Assembly: GCA_937929895.1 (NCBI GenBank)
Contig: CALFUO010000099.1
Coordinates: 1-41,977, forward strand
Source of the DNA: an uncultured Aquimarina sp.
GTDB lineage: Bacteria; Bacteroidota; Bacteroidia; Flavobacteriales; Flavobacteriaceae
Length of the DNA: 41,977 nucleotides
Direction: 5' to 3'
Shown here: in pieces, positions 22,767 through 32,616 of the stretch
How positions within the stretch are numbered: the stretch's first letter is position 1
Layout of the letters: every line of letters starts with the position of its first letter
Position numbers and translations under genes: made by a program
Notes under the pieces: model-generated
What the model saw: only the letters and a program-made list of their open reading frames with translations
What the model was told of the DNA's origin: nothing
Database searches by the model: none

Positions 22767-24368
22767 ATGAAATTATTAATTACTTTTTCTCTGTTGATTT
22801 CAACATTTGCTCTGGCTCAAAGACCTGATTTATCCAAAGATTTTAAGGTCTCAATAGGTGAACCTTACAAGCGCATTAAGGCTTTAGATGAATATCATTT
22901 TCAATATGGATCTAGGATGTTATCTTTCAAAAAAGTAAACAAAAACTTCATTATTGAGAGACATTCTTTAGCTACTCTAAACAAAACTCCTAAAAATAGT
23001 AGCTTAACAGAATTTGGAGATTTTATTGGTATAGAACAATTTAAAGACACTGTTGTAATCTTCGGAAGAAAAAAAGACAAATTAGTTGCCCAAAAATTAA
23101 TGATTACAAAGAATAGTGTAAGTAGACCTTTTGTTTTTATTGATGAAGGTAATGCTATAGCAGATGATTTTGCGTTTAGCTCTCGTTATGGTTACGATAT
23201 CGGCAGCCGTATTAATGCTTTTGGAATAAAAAAAGCTTTTGATGATTCTAAATTTGTAGTCGTGAGTCGTGTAAAGCATAAAACGAATGAAGAAGAAGGC
23301 ATATCCAATAATCTAAATATTCATGTATATAACCAAGATTGGTCTTTAGATTGGAAAAAAACTATAGCCCTTCCTTTCAATAGTAGAGAACTTAGAACAG
23401 AAGATTTTATGGTAGATTCGTTGGGTGATTTTTACATTTCTGCTACCAAATTCGAAGATACATCTATACTAACTACTCTTAATAAGAACAAAGACGACTA
23501 CTCGACATACATATTTAAAATAGGAAAAAAAGATAACAACTGGCAGAAAGGAAAATTAGATACAGATAAAGCAATAGATGAGTCAATCTTATTTTTAGAC
23601 GCAAAAAAACAAGCTTTTTTAGTTGGTTTTTACACCGAAAAACAAGCTAAAGGATATGCTAGTGGAATTTTTTCTTCTAATCTTAAAACGATTAAAGATG
23701 AAATTAAAACAACGCTACATCCGATACCTGTCGATACTATTATTAGCTACGAAAAACGCAAAACAATACAAATAAATAAAGGGCAACGATTTATTGATGA
23801 TCAAGAAGATCTTGAAGGTTTGAAAATAAATAACGTGGTTAGCAACGCAGATGGTAGTTTTAATGTATTTGCAGAGCAACGTTATGCTAAACGTAATACT
23901 AGTTACATGAGTGGAGTAACAAAGGTTTTCTATCAATATTTTTATAGGGATGCGTATGCTGCTAAAATAGATGGGCAAGGAAGCTTACTATGGTTCAATC
24001 AATTACCTAAAAACCAATTTAGCAATAGAGGAAAAAAAGCCATGTCCTTTGTAAACCAATCATTCGGTGGCTATCAATATCTTCTATATTGGGATATGTA
24101 TAGAAATATTTACAAAAATGTAGGTGACTTTGCAGAACTATTAGAAATGAAACGTCAAGAGTATCTTTTTATAGTTGCTTTTAAAATCAATGACATTACA
24201 GGAGAAGTTATAAAAGAACCTGTAATTAATTCATTGGACGTTGACAAGCAAAGAATTTCAAGCTTTAAAATGGATAAGGTATTAACCATTAGTGAGCATC
24301 AATTAATTCTTGAAGCCCACAATGGTCGAGGAAAAAATTATTTAGTAAAAATAGAGGGTATTCGATGA
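22767..24368 (+). CDS. Large secreted protein of unknown function
   Basis: The 533-residue protein has a signal peptide (residues 1-17, ending ALAQR). The mature part is beta-rich with repeated short strands such as NLNIHVYNQDWSLDWKKTIALPF, DFYISATKF and YAAKIDGQGSLLWFNQLP, a pattern like a beta-propeller without recognisable blade motifs. There is no T9SS tail, no lipobox and no catalytic motif. I do not recognise a named family, although similar proteins occur in Flavobacteriaceae. Its stop codon directly touches the stop of the convergent MG2/TonB-plug gene inside a perfect palindrome. Confidence 0.75.
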   Translation: MKLLITFSLLISTFALAQRPDLSKDFKVSIGEPYKRIKALDEYHFQYGSRMLSFKKVNKNFIIERHSLATLNKTPKNSSLTEFGDFIGIEQFKDTVVIFGRKKDKLVAQKLMITKNSVSRPFVFIDEGNAIADDFAFSSRYGYDIGSRINAFGIKKAFDDSKFVVVSRVKHKTNEEEGISNNLNIHVYNQDWSLDWKKTIALPFNSRELRTEDFMVDSLGDFYISATKFEDTSILTTLNKNKDDYSTYIFKIGKKDNNWQKGKLDTDKAIDESILFLDAKKQAFLVGFYTEKQAKGYASGIFSSNLKTIKDEIKTTLHPIPVDTIISYEKRKTIQINKGQRFIDDQEDLEGLKINNVVSNADGSFNVFAEQRYAKRNTSYMSGVTKVFYQYFYRDAYAAKIDGQGSLLWFNQLPKNQFSNRGKKAMSFVNQSFGGYQYLLYWDMYRNIYKNVGDFAELLEMKRQEYLFIVAFKINDITGEVIKEPVINSLDVDKQRISSFKMDKVLTISEHQLILEAHNGRGKNYLVKIEGIR

Positions 24369-24384
24369 TTAATCATCGAATACC
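24357..24384. terminator. 28-bp perfect palindrome containing both stop codons
   Basis: Positions 24357-24370 are exactly complementary to 24371-24384, and 24356/24385 add a G-T pair. The plus-strand stop is 24366-24368 and the minus-strand stop 24371-24369. The same DNA ends both proteins (Gly-Ile-Arg and Val-Phe-Asp-Asp). It has no T-tract, so a terminator role is possible but not proven. Confidence 0.6.
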
Positions 24385-26918
24385 TCAAACTCTTTGGTTA
24401 ACTGGATAATCTTTCCGCTGTTTGTAATTCCTTGAACTGACATTTGGAAAACACCAGTCTCGTCACTAGTATAGAATACTTGCGTATTAGCCGCCGACTT
24501 CGAAATATTCCAATTAGGTTTCCAATGCAGCGTACTCCTATAGTCTGGTTCGAACTTATTCCCTTTGCCTTTTAAATAGTTTTTGTCGAAAAACTCTTTA
24601 GCTTTATAGAAAGGTGTTGTTAAAATATTAGCTGCACCTTTTATTTTGTCATCAGTAGAAACGATATTCCCTATCCCTCCATTTTTAAGATATACTGCAA
24701 TGACACCATTACCTCCTTGACCACCATATACAGCAGCATCGGCTCCGTCTAAGACATCTATAAAGGCTACATCAGAAGCTTGGAAAGATGCAATAAAATC
24801 TATATCGCTTATAACTCCATCCAACAAAAACAAGGGACCAGAAGGATTCGTTGGATCTTCATCAAAACTCACCAACGAACCGGTAGTGCTCGAAGCGTTA
24901 CCACCTCTTACTCTTACTTGATAATTGGGAGCACTTCCGGATACACGTACACTAGGTAATCCGCTTAATAAATCTATCGCTGTTAAACCATCAACTCCCC
25001 CAATTGAATCTGTGATAACACGATCCGTCGGAAAACCATACAGCGAACCAGATTCTTGTAAAATTTCATCATAGAAGGACTCCGGGTCTTTTTTAGATAC
25101 GTTTAAAATAGTCTCATCTAAAATATTTTCTCCTGTAAAAGTAAAATCTACATCATCGAAAAAATCCTGTTTCTTTTGGTAGCGTTTCAAAAATGGACTT
25201 CCATCTAAGGTTCGCTCTTTAACGATTGGAATTATTTTTGGCCTCGGTAATCCTTTATCAAAAAGTAATACAATATCTTTTTCTTGCTTTTTATTTACCC
25301 CTAACATTTTACCTATCAACATGGTCTTCAATGTATCTTTTATATAGAAAGGGCCAAAACTAAATTTCTCTTTTTGAGAAATAGTGTCTGTTAAAATTTG
25401 AGAAGAAGTTCCTAAAAAAAATAAGTTCGCTTGGATTTTACGTTTAGCATAGGCTACCTTTTTCGCAAATATTTGACCAGAAATTGTCACCCCGAGTTCT
25501 GGCGCTATTTTTTCTTGCTTTTTATAATAATTAGCTAACACCGTATCCCATGTAAATCTTCTCCATCCATGTGTAAGCATCAAACATTCTAACAAAAATT
25601 CTTTTTGGTATTGAGATCTTGAAGGTTCGAAAAAGGCTGCCGTATTTGCTATTTCTCCTCGCAAATCTGAATTTAACAGTAGCCAACTCTTAATATTTTC
25701 TCCTTCATGAATAGGTACTGTTTCTTTTGATGTTACTGAAACAGAAACATTAGCAAAATCGAATTCTTTACCCATTTTATCCATAGTATATTCAACTCTA
25801 GATCTAGTTTCTAGTCGATTTTTATTTAAATAAATCTCAAAATCTTCCTGATTATCGATAAATACCAAACGCTCACTTAGAGGTTTCCCTGCTGAGTTGA
25901 ATAGTGTAAAATGTACTACTCCACTTGGCATTTTGTTGGTAACTAATTTTATACCATTTTCAAGATTACTTTCTTTTAAAATCTTATTAAAAATAACCTT
26001 ACCTCTTTGATGCCCTATTATAAAGTGATTAAACACAGGCTTATTACTAACAATATTTAAAGTTAACTCGTTAGGGCGTTTAGTTACACTAATTTTTTTT
26101 GCTGTAGCATCAGCTGTAGGTAGGTCAAATAATTGTATTCCTTTCTTAGTATCAATTACTGCTTCATAGTTTTTACTGTTTTCAAAATTTAAAGTTGTCT
26201 TCCCTAATCCAAAATCAAAAGTTTTAAAATAAGATATAATTTTCTTGGACACCTTATCTCGCACATGACCGTCAACCTTAATTCCATTACCCTTAGAATC
26301 TGTTACTTTAATACCTAAGGTATTTTCCTTTCCAGCAATTACAGCTCCTCCTTCTGGATAAAAATTAAGTTGTAGTTGTCCCAAATTCTTTTGATTAGAG
26401 TCTACTACCGCATTATTATCATTGAACTTTGGAACATTCTTGAAATCTATATCTGTCTGCTTTTTCGTCTTCTTTTCGGTCTGCTTTATATAAAGAGGTT
26501 TTCTAAAAATATACGCATCTTCTTCGTTACGCATATAGTTGGTATAGGCACGTAACTGATAATTTCCTGTTTCCCATTTTTTAGAAATTTTAATATCTCC
26601 TGCTCCGCCTACGCTTCCTGGTTCTACATAAAGCTTGGCATCAAAAACAATACTATCCTTGGGATTTATTAAATCTACATATAAAACTCTACTTTTATTT
26701 GTAGCTTCATGTGTAATTGCATTTACCAAATAGCTTTTATACCAAATAGTTTCGTCAGAATTATAAAACGGCTTATCTGTATGTAAATATGCCTTCTCTG
26801 TGTAGTCTTTCTCTGATATTGATAATACTTTTTCAAATAACTGAGAGGGTCCTGATTGTGCTAACACCCATTGAGTAACAAGTATTAGAAAGCTTAAAAG
26901 TTTAATTCTTCGAGTCAT
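24369..26918 (-). CDS. MG2 / TonB-dependent receptor plug-domain surface protein
   Basis: The 849-residue protein has a signal peptide ending VLAQSG (about residue 22). The N-terminal part is macroglobulin-like (YLHTDKPFYNSDETIWYKSYLVNA, then NYQLRAYTNYMRNEE), as in alpha-2-macroglobulin MG2 domains. Several beta domains follow in 180-540. A TonB-receptor plug-like domain near 640-760 includes GLTAIDLLSGLPSVRVSG, YQVRVRGGN, PLFLLDGV and the VYGGQGGNGVIAVYLK close. No 22-strand barrel follows, so it is not itself a transporter. This architecture is widespread in Bacteroidota outer membranes; the function is unknown. Its stop abuts the convergent gene's stop. Confidence 0.85.
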   Translation of the reverse strand: MTRRIKLLSFLILVTQWVLAQSGPSQLFEKVLSISEKDYTEKAYLHTDKPFYNSDETIWYKSYLVNAITHEATNKSRVLYVDLINPKDSIVFDAKLYVEPGSVGGAGDIKISKKWETGNYQLRAYTNYMRNEEDAYIFRKPLYIKQTEKKTKKQTDIDFKNVPKFNDNNAVVDSNQKNLGQLQLNFYPEGGAVIAGKENTLGIKVTDSKGNGIKVDGHVRDKVSKKIISYFKTFDFGLGKTTLNFENSKNYEAVIDTKKGIQLFDLPTADATAKKISVTKRPNELTLNIVSNKPVFNHFIIGHQRGKVIFNKILKESNLENGIKLVTNKMPSGVVHFTLFNSAGKPLSERLVFIDNQEDFEIYLNKNRLETRSRVEYTMDKMGKEFDFANVSVSVTSKETVPIHEGENIKSWLLLNSDLRGEIANTAAFFEPSRSQYQKEFLLECLMLTHGWRRFTWDTVLANYYKKQEKIAPELGVTISGQIFAKKVAYAKRKIQANLFFLGTSSQILTDTISQKEKFSFGPFYIKDTLKTMLIGKMLGVNKKQEKDIVLLFDKGLPRPKIIPIVKERTLDGSPFLKRYQKKQDFFDDVDFTFTGENILDETILNVSKKDPESFYDEILQESGSLYGFPTDRVITDSIGGVDGLTAIDLLSGLPSVRVSGSAPNYQVRVRGGNASSTTGSLVSFDEDPTNPSGPLFLLDGVISDIDFIASFQASDVAFIDVLDGADAAVYGGQGGNGVIAVYLKNGGIGNIVSTDDKIKGAANILTTPFYKAKEFFDKNYLKGKGNKFEPDYRSTLHWKPNWNISKSAANTQVFYTSDETGVFQMSVQGITNSGKIIQLTKEFEVFDD

Positions 26919-27005
26919 TTTGCTAATTTGTTTGTTGCAATATAAATTTCAAACGTTAAAGAAAATCATAAAGTATAAAAAATATACCCTCTACTAACCA
27001 TTTGT

Positions 27006-27470
27006 TTAAAAATTAAACCCATTCGTTTGTTTTACCCCTTCACCTATCGCAAAACTTACTGCATTTGCAAGATTAAAGCTTCTAATTTTCCCTGTAGTCG
27101 GGATAGACAAATAATTGACATCTTTAAATTGATTCAAAATATCGGCCGATAGACCTTTTGATTCTTGCCCAAAAACTAACCAATCTCCTTCTTCATATTT
27201 TACATCTAAGAATGATTGTGTTGCTCTAGCACTAAATAAAAAAATTCTACTTAAATCCGGCACAATACTCTTCCACTCTTCGAAACTTTGGTACTCTGCT
27301 ACATTAAGCTGAGGCCAATAATCTAGGCCTGATCTCTTTAATTGTTTATCCGAAATTTCAAAGCCTAAAGGGTGTATTAGATGTAAGTTACACCCTGTCC
27401 CTAAACACAATCGCCCAATATTCCCCGTATTATTAGGAATCTCTGGGTAAACCAATACTACATTTAACAT
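27006..27470 (-). CDS. trmL: tRNA (cytidine(34)-2'-O)-methyltransferase
   Basis: The 154-residue SPOUT methyltransferase contains VLVYPEIPNNTGNIGRLC at the start, LVFGQESKGL near residue 96 and the trefoil-knot SAM site LSIPTTGKIRSFNLANAVSFA near 116-136. It methylates the ribose of the wobble base in tRNA-Leu species. Length is standard. It is translationally coupled with the MOSC gene upstream (TAATG overlap at 27470). Confidence 0.95.
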   Translation of the reverse strand: MLNVVLVYPEIPNNTGNIGRLCLGTGCNLHLIHPLGFEISDKQLKRSGLDYWPQLNVAEYQSFEEWKSIVPDLSRIFLFSARATQSFLDVKYEEGDWLVFGQESKGLSADILNQFKDVNYLSIPTTGKIRSFNLANAVSFAIGEGVKQTNGFNF

Positions 27471-28102
27471 TACAATCTTCTTTTAATATTATTTTTAGCA
27501 CTTTCGGGCACTACATCACAGTTTAAAATTTTATTGATAACCGAGGTATATATATCCTTTTGATAAAGAGTATAAAAAATATCGTAGATAGTAGGATTAC
27601 CTTCTGCATTGTAAATCTTCACTAAACAATCCCCCTCGCGAACTAATCCATTCTCTATTACTCGCACATATACCCCCGATAAAGATGTATTGATAAATTG
27701 TTTTAAAACTGCTTGTGTTCCCATACGAATCCCCAACTTAAAACAAGGCTGTCGGGGTTGTGCTATTTCGATTGTTGCTTCTCCAATTTTATATCGATCT
27801 CCTACTTTCAACTCCTTCTCTTCTAAACCGGATATCGTTAGATTTTCTCCAAACATTCCATAATCCCAATCTAAGTTCGTATAGAGTGATTTCCAATATT
27901 TATAAGCCTCCAAACTATACAAATAACATGCTTTATCGACTCCTCCATGAAATCTTCTATCCATTACATCATCATCTTTCACGTCTTCTGTTCCCAAATA
28001 GATACCCTCTGAATTAGGAAATTTGTAAATTCCTGTTTCTACAATACGTCCATTATACTCAATGCTTCTTCGTTTTCCTATATTAGTGGCAATTACCTTC
28101 AT
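27470..28102 (-). CDS. MOSC-domain protein (YiiM-like)
   Basis: The 210-residue protein has a central MOSC domain: DRRFHGGVDKACYLYSLEAY (48-67), GMFGENLTISGL and the conserved cysteine in QPRQPCFKLGIRMG (Cys about 119). YiiM-type MOSC proteins bind the molybdenum cofactor and reduce N-hydroxylated compounds such as 6-hydroxylaminopurine. A C-terminal tail of about 45 residues follows, as in YiiM. Its stop overlaps the trmL start by one base, so the two are co-translated. Confidence 0.88.
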   Translation of the reverse strand: MKVIATNIGKRRSIEYNGRIVETGIYKFPNSEGIYLGTEDVKDDDVMDRRFHGGVDKACYLYSLEAYKYWKSLYTNLDWDYGMFGENLTISGLEEKELKVGDRYKIGEATIEIAQPRQPCFKLGIRMGTQAVLKQFINTSLSGVYVRVIENGLVREGDCLVKIYNAEGNPTIYDIFYTLYQKDIYTSVINKILNCDVVPESAKNNIKRRL

Positions 28103-28201
28103 TACATTTATTTTTTAGTTTCAATAAGAATCAAAAAATACTTCTTCTTTTCCTTATTCAAAAATCTGAAAAAATCAATATTCAACCATAACTATTAGTA
28201 T

Positions 28202-28209
28202 TATATTTG
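28202..28209 (+). promoter_or_regulatory. Minus-7 box for the GNAT gene
   Basis: TATATTTG fits TAnnTTTG. The in-frame TTG at 28207-28209 lies inside this box, which argues against that codon as the start. Confidence 0.45.
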
Positions 28210-28236
28210 GCTTACCTAAAAGAAATGATATCATCT

Positions 28237-29355
28237 ATGATTTCCGTAGAAGAAATCCATAATAAAAAAGATTTTATACAGTTCATTACATTTCCTAATG
28301 AGCTATATAGAAACAACCCTTATTACGTTCCTCCTATTATTAAAGAAGAACTAACTGCTATAACCCAAAAAGATAACCCTGTCTATCAGAATGCAAAAGC
28401 TGCTTTCTTTCTTGCTAAAAAAGATGGTAAAATAGTTGGGCGAATAGCTGCTATTGTTAATTTCTTAGAAACCAAAGAGCAAAATAAACCTAAGGTGCGT
28501 TTTGGTTGGTTAGATATGATCGATGATATTGCAGTTACTAAAGCCCTAATTAACGCTGCTATAGATTTCGGAAAAAAACATCACTTAAAATATATAGAAG
28601 GCCCTGTAGGTTTTTCGCAAATGGATAAAGCAGGGATGCTAACCCAAGGTTTCGAAGAGTTAAACACCATGATTACCTGGTATAATGCAGCATATTACCC
28701 CAAACACATGAAAACTTTGGGCTTCGAAGATGGCGCTACTTGGGTCGAATATCGAATTCAAATCCCTGAAAGTATAAGACCGAAAGTGGTTAAAGTTAGT
28801 GAAATCATTAAAAAACGATATGGACTGCGTTTATTAAAGTTCAAGTCTACAAAAGAAATTATTCCTCATGTGAATAAAATGTTCGATTTATTAAATAAAA
28901 CATATAGTAGCCTACAAACTTTTGTACCAATTCAACAATATCAAATTGAACATTACAAGAAGAAATATATTCCTTTTGTAAATCCCAAATATATTACTTG
29001 TGTTACCGATAGCAATGGTGAAATTGTTGCTTTTTCGATAGTAATGCCCTCTTTCTCTAAAGCATTACAAAAAGTTAATGGAAAGTTATTCCCATTCGGT
29101 TTTTTACACATTTTAAAAGCCCAACGTATTAATGATACCGCAGCTTTTTATCTAATCGGCGTGGATCCTGAATACCAAAATAAGGGAGTCGTAGCTTTAA
29201 TATTTAAAGAAATGAATGAGGTATTTTTAGCTAATGGAATAAAAAAAGTAGAAACCAATCCTGAATTAATCGAAAATAAAGCAATCCAAGCTTTATGGAA
29301 AGATTACGACTCTGTACAACACAAGCAAAGACAAACTTTTAGAAAATACTTTTAG
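28237..29355 (+). CDS. GNAT-like N-acetyltransferase, long form
   Basis: From this ATG the protein has 372 residues: FPNELYRNNPYYVPPI near the start, FFLAKKDGKIVGRIAAIVN, YIEGPVGFSQMDKAGML, and a C-terminal GNAT core with FYLIGVDPEYQNKGVVALIFKEM and VETNPELIENKAIQALW. Members are widespread in Bacteroidota and of unknown substrate. The open frame extends to a TTG at 28207 and an ATG at 28225. I prefer 28237 because relatives begin with a similar MI-V-E sequence and a promoter box covers the TTG. The aquaporin gene starts 13 nt after its stop. Confidence 0.82.
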   Translation: MISVEEIHNKKDFIQFITFPNELYRNNPYYVPPIIKEELTAITQKDNPVYQNAKAAFFLAKKDGKIVGRIAAIVNFLETKEQNKPKVRFGWLDMIDDIAVTKALINAAIDFGKKHHLKYIEGPVGFSQMDKAGMLTQGFEELNTMITWYNAAYYPKHMKTLGFEDGATWVEYRIQIPESIRPKVVKVSEIIKKRYGLRLLKFKSTKEIIPHVNKMFDLLNKTYSSLQTFVPIQQYQIEHYKKKYIPFVNPKYITCVTDSNGEIVAFSIVMPSFSKALQKVNGKLFPFGFLHILKAQRINDTAAFYLIGVDPEYQNKGVVALIFKEMNEVFLANGIKKVETNPELIENKAIQALWKDYDSVQHKQRQTFRKYF

Positions 29356-29368
29356 AAAACCTTCTATT

Positions 29369-30034
29369 ATGAATTCAAGAAATTACGCAGCAGAGTGCCT
29401 AGGAACATTCATTCTTGTATTTTGTGGAACAGCAGCAATGGCAGTTAACGAAGTAACAGGCGGAGCTGTAACTCATGTTGGGATAGGGATTACTTGGGGT
29501 TTTATTGTTATTGCATTGATCTATGCTTTTGGTGAAATTTCTGGAGCTCATTTTAACCCCGCAGTGACAATAGCTTTTGCTTACGCGAAAAAATTTCCTT
29601 GGAAAGAAGTTCCTAAATATATTTTTTTTCAAACTATTGGCGGAGTTCTTGCAAGTTTTTTGGTGTTATATCTATTTCCTGAAAGTGAAACTTTAGGCGG
29701 AACTAGAACAATTTTAAGTACTGAAAAAGCGTTTATTCTAGAATTACTATTGACTTTTGTCCTAATGCTGGTAATCATTAATGTTTCTACTGGCTCTAAA
29801 GAAACGGGAATGATGGCAGGTATTGCAATTGGAGGGGTTGTAATGTTAGAAGCACTATTTGCAGGCCCTATGACTAATGCTTCGATGAATCCTGTTAGGT
29901 CTTTTGCCCCTGCTCTTGTCGCTGGATATTGGGAAAATTTATGGCTATATTTAATAGCACCTATAATTGGAGCAATATTTGCTGTGCTTTCTTGTAAATA
30001 TATAAAAGCAGACAATTGCTGTGATGAATGTTAA
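29369..30034 (+). CDS. MIP-family aquaporin / glycerol channel
   Basis: The 221-residue protein has six membrane helices and two half-helix loops. The first loop has the canonical SGAHFNPAVTIAF. The second reads TNASMNPVRSFAPALVAG, with NPV in place of NPA and the conserved Arg kept. Val for Ala at that position occurs in some bacterial and plant channels and can alter pore width or selectivity. It is inner-membrane, for water or small neutral solutes. It ends with cysteines (DNCCDEC). It is co-directional with the GNAT gene before it and the protease gene after it. Confidence 0.92.
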   Translation: MNSRNYAAECLGTFILVFCGTAAMAVNEVTGGAVTHVGIGITWGFIVIALIYAFGEISGAHFNPAVTIAFAYAKKFPWKEVPKYIFFQTIGGVLASFLVLYLFPESETLGGTRTILSTEKAFILELLLTFVLMLVIINVSTGSKETGMMAGIAIGGVVMLEALFAGPMTNASMNPVRSFAPALVAGYWENLWLYLIAPIIGAIFAVLSCKYIKADNCCDEC

Positions 30035-30045
30035 ACAACTACATT

Positions 30046-32607
30046 ATGCGAAATTTTATTTTTCTTACTTTTTCTTTCTTAATTTTTAAAGTTTCTGCTC
30101 AAGAAATTTGGACTGCTCGATCGGGAAATACCTACGAATTAAACCGTGAAGCTTTAACTGATAGATTAGAACTCCTTATCACCAAAAACAGTAAAGAAAT
30201 TTTAATACCGTTTCCTTCGTCTACAGGAATAAAAGAATACAATCTTGTATTACACGAAGTGTTTTCACCTGCTTTACAAGCTAAATTTCCTTTTATACAC
30301 TCTTTTAAAGGCACAGATATAAATGGTAAAACTACCATAAGTGTAACTTGTAATAAAGACCTTTTTACATTAAACTTTATTGAAAACGGTAGTGCTTGGA
30401 AATTAAAGCATCAAAGAAAAAACTATTACAGTTTAGAAAAAGATACTTCGAAAGTAACCAAAGATTTTAGTTGTAACACACCTATTTCACTAAATACGAT
30501 CCCTCAAAAAAAAAACATTAGCACACAAGCTCGGTATTTCAATTCTTTTACTCCAGACAAGCAAAGAAGAATCATTCGATTTGCTGTAGCTGTGGCAGGA
30601 GAAACTTCGGATTATTTTATCAATAAAGCTAACGCACAAAGCGCGAGCGAAACTGAAAAAAAAGGAATTATCTTACAAAAGATAGAAGCTAGTCTAAATC
30701 AAATAAATATAGCTTTTGAACGAGATCTTGGTGTTACTTTACAATTAGTCGCAGACAATGATAAAATTATCTATTTAGATAAAAATAGCGATCCTTTCTC
30801 TGATATCAATACCGTTTCTCTATTATCAACAATAACTGCAGAAGCACAAAGTATTATAAGTAACATTATTGGTGATTCTAATTATGATATCGGCCATATT
30901 ATTACTTCTCCAAATAACGGTGGAACTGGTGAAGCCTTAATAGCATCTCTTTGTGACAATTCGAGAAAAGCTACTGCCATTTCTGCTTCTAGTGAACCCG
31001 AAGGTTTTGCTTTCGACTTCACCCTTTTCGCACACGAAATCGGACACCAGTTAGGAGGTAACCATACCTTTAACGCTTTCTGTGGACCAGGCACAAGAAA
31101 TTCTTTTACATCTATCGAAGTAAGTAGCGGTACAACTATAATGGGATATTCTGGTGCTTGTGGGGATTTAGATATTCAACCTACTAGTGATCCTTATTTT
31201 CACACGGTAAGCATTGATGAAATTTTAAATACATTTCAAGATAAAGAGTTTAGTTGTTCTGTTGAGAAACAGCCTATTTTGAACAACTTGCCTATTATAA
31301 CAGAACTACCTTCACAACATTACATACCAATAGGTACTCCATTTTTCTTAGATGCAACAGCTACTGATTCTGATGGTGATAACCTAACCTATAGTTGGGA
31401 ACAATTAGATACTGATATTGGAAGTAGCCCTCCTGAATCTACAGATCCTGCTGGACCATTATTCCGTGTTTATAATCCTATCGAAAACTCTCGACGTTAT
31501 TTTCCTACCAATAGTTCTACAGGGCAACAAACCAATTCTAGTTTTGAAATTTTACCGAGCACAGAACGTCTAATGACTTTTAACGTACTCGTAAGGGACG
31601 GAAAACCACAAGGAATTTCGTATTCTAACGCAACTACTATTAATACTGTGGGTAATACCCCTTTTACAGTAGGATTACCGAAAAACACAAACGGGAATAC
31701 TATAGAGAGTTTTCTACCTATGGACACTGTTAACCTTACATGGACAAAAGGAATTAGTGACGAAGTACTTATTAATACTCAAAATGTAAGTATTGACCTT
31801 ATAAACAATGAAACTGGTGTAGAAACTAATTTAATAGCTTCTACACCAAATGACGGTCAAGAAGATATTGTAATTCCTTTACTTACACCAAAAGGAAATT
31901 TATACAGATTTAGAGTAACAGCTCTTGATAATATATTCTTTAATGTAAGTAATACTTTCAAAGTAGATTTTCCTACAAATACAGATTTTTTAGTTACAAA
32001 TAGTCAAGAAAAAACATCTAACTATCTGATTTTTAACATAAAAAAAGTCAACAACATTAATAAAGATCGTGAAATTATTCTTACATTTAAAAATGGAATA
32101 TCGGGCGAAGTGTTAAATTTAACGACAAACAACATTGAAATTTCGTTTGATGGTATTAATTACAGTAGTATCATAAATAATGTAATAAATGAAAACTCCT
32201 TTAATGATTCTGTCTTTTTAAGAATACCATTAAACTTTACTATTGAAAATGAAGTTATCGAAAAAGTAACTCTTGAAGCAACAGTTTTAGATAACGATAA
32301 TGTTTCTAAATCTTTTCCCAGTACAGGAAATTTAATACCATTAGAACTTACTTTTAGAGATACTATTAAAATTTTTCCTATACCGGCGATTAACGAAATT
32401 GTAACAATCACATCTGCGTTTACCTTAATTAACGGTGATTTTATCGAAGTAACGTTTTTCGATTTGAATGGGCAAATAGTGCAAAAAAACTCGATTTCCG
32501 AAACTGTTGAACAGATAAGTGTTTCGGGATTAGCTTCTGGTATTTATATTCTTCAAATTGAGAAGAATGGTAAAGAAACTGCTAACTACAAAATACTTGT
32601 CCAATGA
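30046..32607 (+). CDS. Secreted reprolysin-like (M12B) metalloprotease with T9SS tail, 1
   Basis: The protein has 853 residues from this ATG, with a signal peptide ending KVSAQEIW. A propeptide-like region leads to the catalytic domain (IIRFAVAVAGE, ITSPNNGGTGEALIASLCD) with the zinc motif FAHEIGHQLGGNHTF around residue 330 and the Met-turn TTIMGYSGACG. Beta-sandwich domains follow, then a type IX secretion C-terminal domain (IKIFPIPAINEI to ISVSGLASGIYILQIEKNG). A longer frame from 30028 would overlap the aquaporin stop, so 30046 is preferred. The tandem second protease gene follows after 9 nt. It likely digests extracellular protein. Confidence 0.9.
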   Translation: MRNFIFLTFSFLIFKVSAQEIWTARSGNTYELNREALTDRLELLITKNSKEILIPFPSSTGIKEYNLVLHEVFSPALQAKFPFIHSFKGTDINGKTTISVTCNKDLFTLNFIENGSAWKLKHQRKNYYSLEKDTSKVTKDFSCNTPISLNTIPQKKNISTQARYFNSFTPDKQRRIIRFAVAVAGETSDYFINKANAQSASETEKKGIILQKIEASLNQINIAFERDLGVTLQLVADNDKIIYLDKNSDPFSDINTVSLLSTITAEAQSIISNIIGDSNYDIGHIITSPNNGGTGEALIASLCDNSRKATAISASSEPEGFAFDFTLFAHEIGHQLGGNHTFNAFCGPGTRNSFTSIEVSSGTTIMGYSGACGDLDIQPTSDPYFHTVSIDEILNTFQDKEFSCSVEKQPILNNLPIITELPSQHYIPIGTPFFLDATATDSDGDNLTYSWEQLDTDIGSSPPESTDPAGPLFRVYNPIENSRRYFPTNSSTGQQTNSSFEILPSTERLMTFNVLVRDGKPQGISYSNATTINTVGNTPFTVGLPKNTNGNTIESFLPMDTVNLTWTKGISDEVLINTQNVSIDLINNETGVETNLIASTPNDGQEDIVIPLLTPKGNLYRFRVTALDNIFFNVSNTFKVDFPTNTDFLVTNSQEKTSNYLIFNIKKVNNINKDREIILTFKNGISGEVLNLTTNNIEISFDGINYSSIINNVINENSFNDSVFLRIPLNFTIENEVIEKVTLEATVLDNDNVSKSFPSTGNLIPLELTFRDTIKIFPIPAINEIVTITSAFTLINGDFIEVTFFDLNGQIVQKNSISETVEQISVSGLASGIYILQIEKNGKETANYKILVQ

Positions 32608-32616
32608 TGAGTATAA

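Noticed and set aside
29629-30015. 128-codon minus-strand frame opposite the aquaporin
   Set aside because: Antisense shadow of a well-supported membrane protein.
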